From assembly GCF_014204755.1 (NCBI RefSeq), contig NZ_JACHLZ010000001.1, positions 806,001 through 870,000 of the forward strand: DNA of 64,000 nucleotides, given 5' to 3'. The notes beneath the pieces are model-generated. The model was given only the letters and a program-made list of their open reading frames with translations, searched no databases and was not told the DNA's origin. This DNA comes from Brachybacterium aquaticum (lineage in GTDB: Bacteria > Actinomycetota > Actinomycetes > Actinomycetales > Dermabacteraceae). Below are positions 62,773 through 64,000 of this stretch, one piece after another. A program made the translations under genes and the position numbers. The stretch's first letter is position 1. Each line of letters opens with the position of its first letter.

Positions 62773-63459
62773 ATGACGACGCCTTCACGGATCCTCGTGG
62801 TCGACGACGATCAGGCGATCGCCGAGATGGTCGGCATCGTTCTGCGCGGCAAGGGCTTCGAGGTCGCCACCTCGCCCGACGGCGCCTCCGCCCTGGAGGC
62901 GTTCCCGCGCCTGCGCCCCGACCTCGTGCTGCTGGACCTCATGCTCCCCGGCATCGACGGGATCGAGGTGTGCCGCCGCATCCGCCGCGAGTCCGGCGTG
63001 CCGATCATCATGCTCACCGCCCGCACCGACACCGCCGACGTGGTGGAGGGGCTCGAGGCGGGGGCCGACGACTACCTCACCAAGCCCTTCGAGCCGGACG
63101 AGCTGGTCGCCCGCATCAAGGCCCGGGTGCGTCGCACCGAGACCGCGACCACCGAGCATCTCAGCATCGGGGACCTCACCATCGACGTGGACGGGCACGA
63201 GGTGCGCCGCGACGGCGAGCTGATCTCCCTGACCCCGCTCGAGTTCGACCTGCTCACGCAGCTGGCCCGCAAGCCCTGGCAGGTCTTCACCCGCGACGTT
63301 CTGCTGCGGGACGTGTGGGGCTACCGGCACAGCGCCGATACCCGCCTGGTCAACGTGCACGTCCAGCGCCTGCGCTCCAAGATCGAGCACGACCCGGAGA
63401 ACCCCGCGATCGTGGTGACGGTGCGCGGGGTCGGCTACCGCGCCGGGACCGGGTCCTGA
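62773..63459 (+). CDS. mtrA: Response regulator MtrA
   Basis: A 228-aa OmpR-family regulator. The receiver begins SRILVVDDDQAIAEMVGIVLRG, with phospho-acceptor Asp55 in LVLLDLMLPGIDG and Lys in DDYLTKPFEPDEL. The winged-helix C-terminus has SLTPLEFDLLTQLARKPWQVFTRDVLLRDVWGYRHSADTRLVNVHVQRLRSKIE-type residues and ends VTVRGVGYRAG, strongly MtrA-like. MtrA controls peptidoglycan hydrolases, cell division and osmotic responses in actinobacteria. The start at 62773 is favoured over the ATG at 62764 because of the -10 placement and the family's short N-terminus. mtrB follows after 16 bp. Confidence 0.93.
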   Translation: MTTPSRILVVDDDQAIAEMVGIVLRGKGFEVATSPDGASALEAFPRLRPDLVLLDLMLPGIDGIEVCRRIRRESGVPIIMLTARTDTADVVEGLEAGADDYLTKPFEPDELVARIKARVRRTETATTEHLSIGDLTIDVDGHEVRRDGELISLTPLEFDLLTQLARKPWQVFTRDVLLRDVWGYRHSADTRLVNVHVQRLRSKIEHDPENPAIVVTVRGVGYRAGTGS

Positions 63460-63475
63460 TCGTGCCGGGCCGGCG

Positions 63476-64000
63476 GTGAGCGCCACCGGGACCCGCGAGG
63501 CCACGGGCGCCGCCGACGTCGTGGACCCCGGCCCCGAGGGCGGGGAGGACTCGGCCGGCGGATCCTCCACTCCCGGCGACGCCGTGCCTGCCTGGAAGCG
63601 GGCGGCCCGGCGGGTCCTGGACCCGCGCAGCTGGTCCCTCGCGCTGCGCGTGGTGATGGTGACGACGCTGCTGTCCACCATCGCGCTGCTGATCGTGGGC
63701 GCCTATCTCTCCTCGGTGATCGCCGACGGCCTCTACGAGCAGCGCCGCGACCGGGTGCTCGAGGAGACCCTGCAGGTGCGCACGGACCTGTCCGACACCC
63801 TCGCCCAGCTCTCCGGTGCCACCAGCACCCAGCAGCAGGACGCGGTGAGTTCCTTCGTGCAGAGCACGGGCGGGCAGGGCGGCGGCGACCGCCGCGAGGT
63901 GGCGCTCGTGCCGGTGGAGACCACCGGCACCGTGTTCCCCGTCGCCTCTTCGGACCGCACCCTGTTCGACGAGGTCGATGACGAGTTCTCCGCCGCGGTC
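63476..64000 (+). CDS. mtrB: Sensor histidine kinase MtrB, 3' truncated by the window
   Basis: The open frame from the GTG at 63476 runs to the window end (175 codons seen). An acidic Gly/Glu-rich N-terminus (about 40 residues) is followed by KRAARRVLDPRSWSLALRV, a TM helix at about 58-80 (VVMVTTLLSTIALLIVGAYL), and the start of the extracytoplasmic sensor region (SSVIADGLYEQRRDRVLEE and QVRTDLSDTLAQLSGATSTQ). This matches MtrB. The HAMP, HisKA and ATPase parts lie beyond 64000. A GTG at 63462 opens only a five-codon frame and was not used. The gene is co-transcribed with mtrA. Confidence 0.88.
   Translation, partial: MSATGTREATGAADVVDPGPEGGEDSAGGSSTPGDAVPAWKRAARRVLDPRSWSLALRVVMVTTLLSTIALLIVGAYLSSVIADGLYEQRRDRVLEETLQVRTDLSDTLAQLSGATSTQQQDAVSSFVQSTGGQGGGDRREVALVPVETTGTVFPVASSDRTLFDEVDDEFSAAV

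Overview
The window is 64 kb of very GC-rich DNA, densely packed with bacterial genes. Third codon positions are strongly G/C-biased, GTG starts are common, and genes often overlap by 4 bp (ATGA/GTGA). Gene content and order point to an actinobacterium. The acyl-CoA carboxylase/maf/birA/purK/purE block, the F420-ligase/whiB/DUF5719/DUF3499/phosphomannomutase block, the MoxR/DUF58/RDD/SpoIIM block and mtrAB are all typical of that phylum. Order Micrococcales, perhaps Dermabacteraceae (Brachybacterium-like), is my best guess, but that is inference from style and synteny. I see no tRNA or rRNA genes, insertion sequences, phage genes or CRISPR arrays. No gene-free stretch exceeds 300 bases.

Bases 1-13.3 kb hold conserved core genes: the end of a flavoprotein disulfide reductase, biotin carboxylase/carrier (accA3), maf, a DUF885 protein, the carboxylase epsilon and beta subunits, biotin ligase, a class III nucleotidyl cyclase, a two-component pair, and purK-purE.

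Bases 13.3-44.1 kb are a roughly 31-kb cell-envelope glycopolymer locus. It has two ABC polysaccharide exporters, one at each end. Between them lie: two very large paralogous glycosyltransferases (1169 and 1142 aa), each with a GT4-like N-terminal half and a second transferase-like C-terminal half; a 337-aa protein and a 745-aa GT9/41-like protein; a full set of genes for CMP-pseudaminic acid (pseI, a pseG-pseH fusion, pseF, pseB, pseC); a DUF6541/DUF2304/GT2 lipid-linked-sugar module; an LCP ligase; and a galactan module (GlfT1-like GT2, another GT2, Glf, GlfT2-like). A reasonable reading is that one exporter (42.4-44.1 kb) carries a galactan and the other (13.3-15.1 kb) a pseudaminic-acid-containing polymer, both then attached to the wall by LCP proteins. 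This is the most interesting part of the window.

Bases 44.1-54.4 kb return to core genes: TIGR03089, an F420 gamma-glutamyl-ligase-like protein, a WhiB2-like regulator, a giant membrane glycosyltransferase, DUF5719, a Zincin_1-family protein lacking HExxH, DUF3499, and a phosphomannomutase fused to a Trm112-like zinc domain. Bases 54.4-64 kb hold RDD, SpoIIM-like and DinB proteins, the DUF58/MoxR/DUF4350/DUF4129/membrane-protein operon, and the start of mtrA-mtrB (mtrB is cut by the window end).

A recurring regulatory theme is that about a dozen genes have a TAnnnT-type -10 hexamer 6-9 nt before the start codon and no Shine-Dalgarno sequence. That arrangement predicts leaderless or nearly leaderless mRNAs, and I used it to choose several starts.
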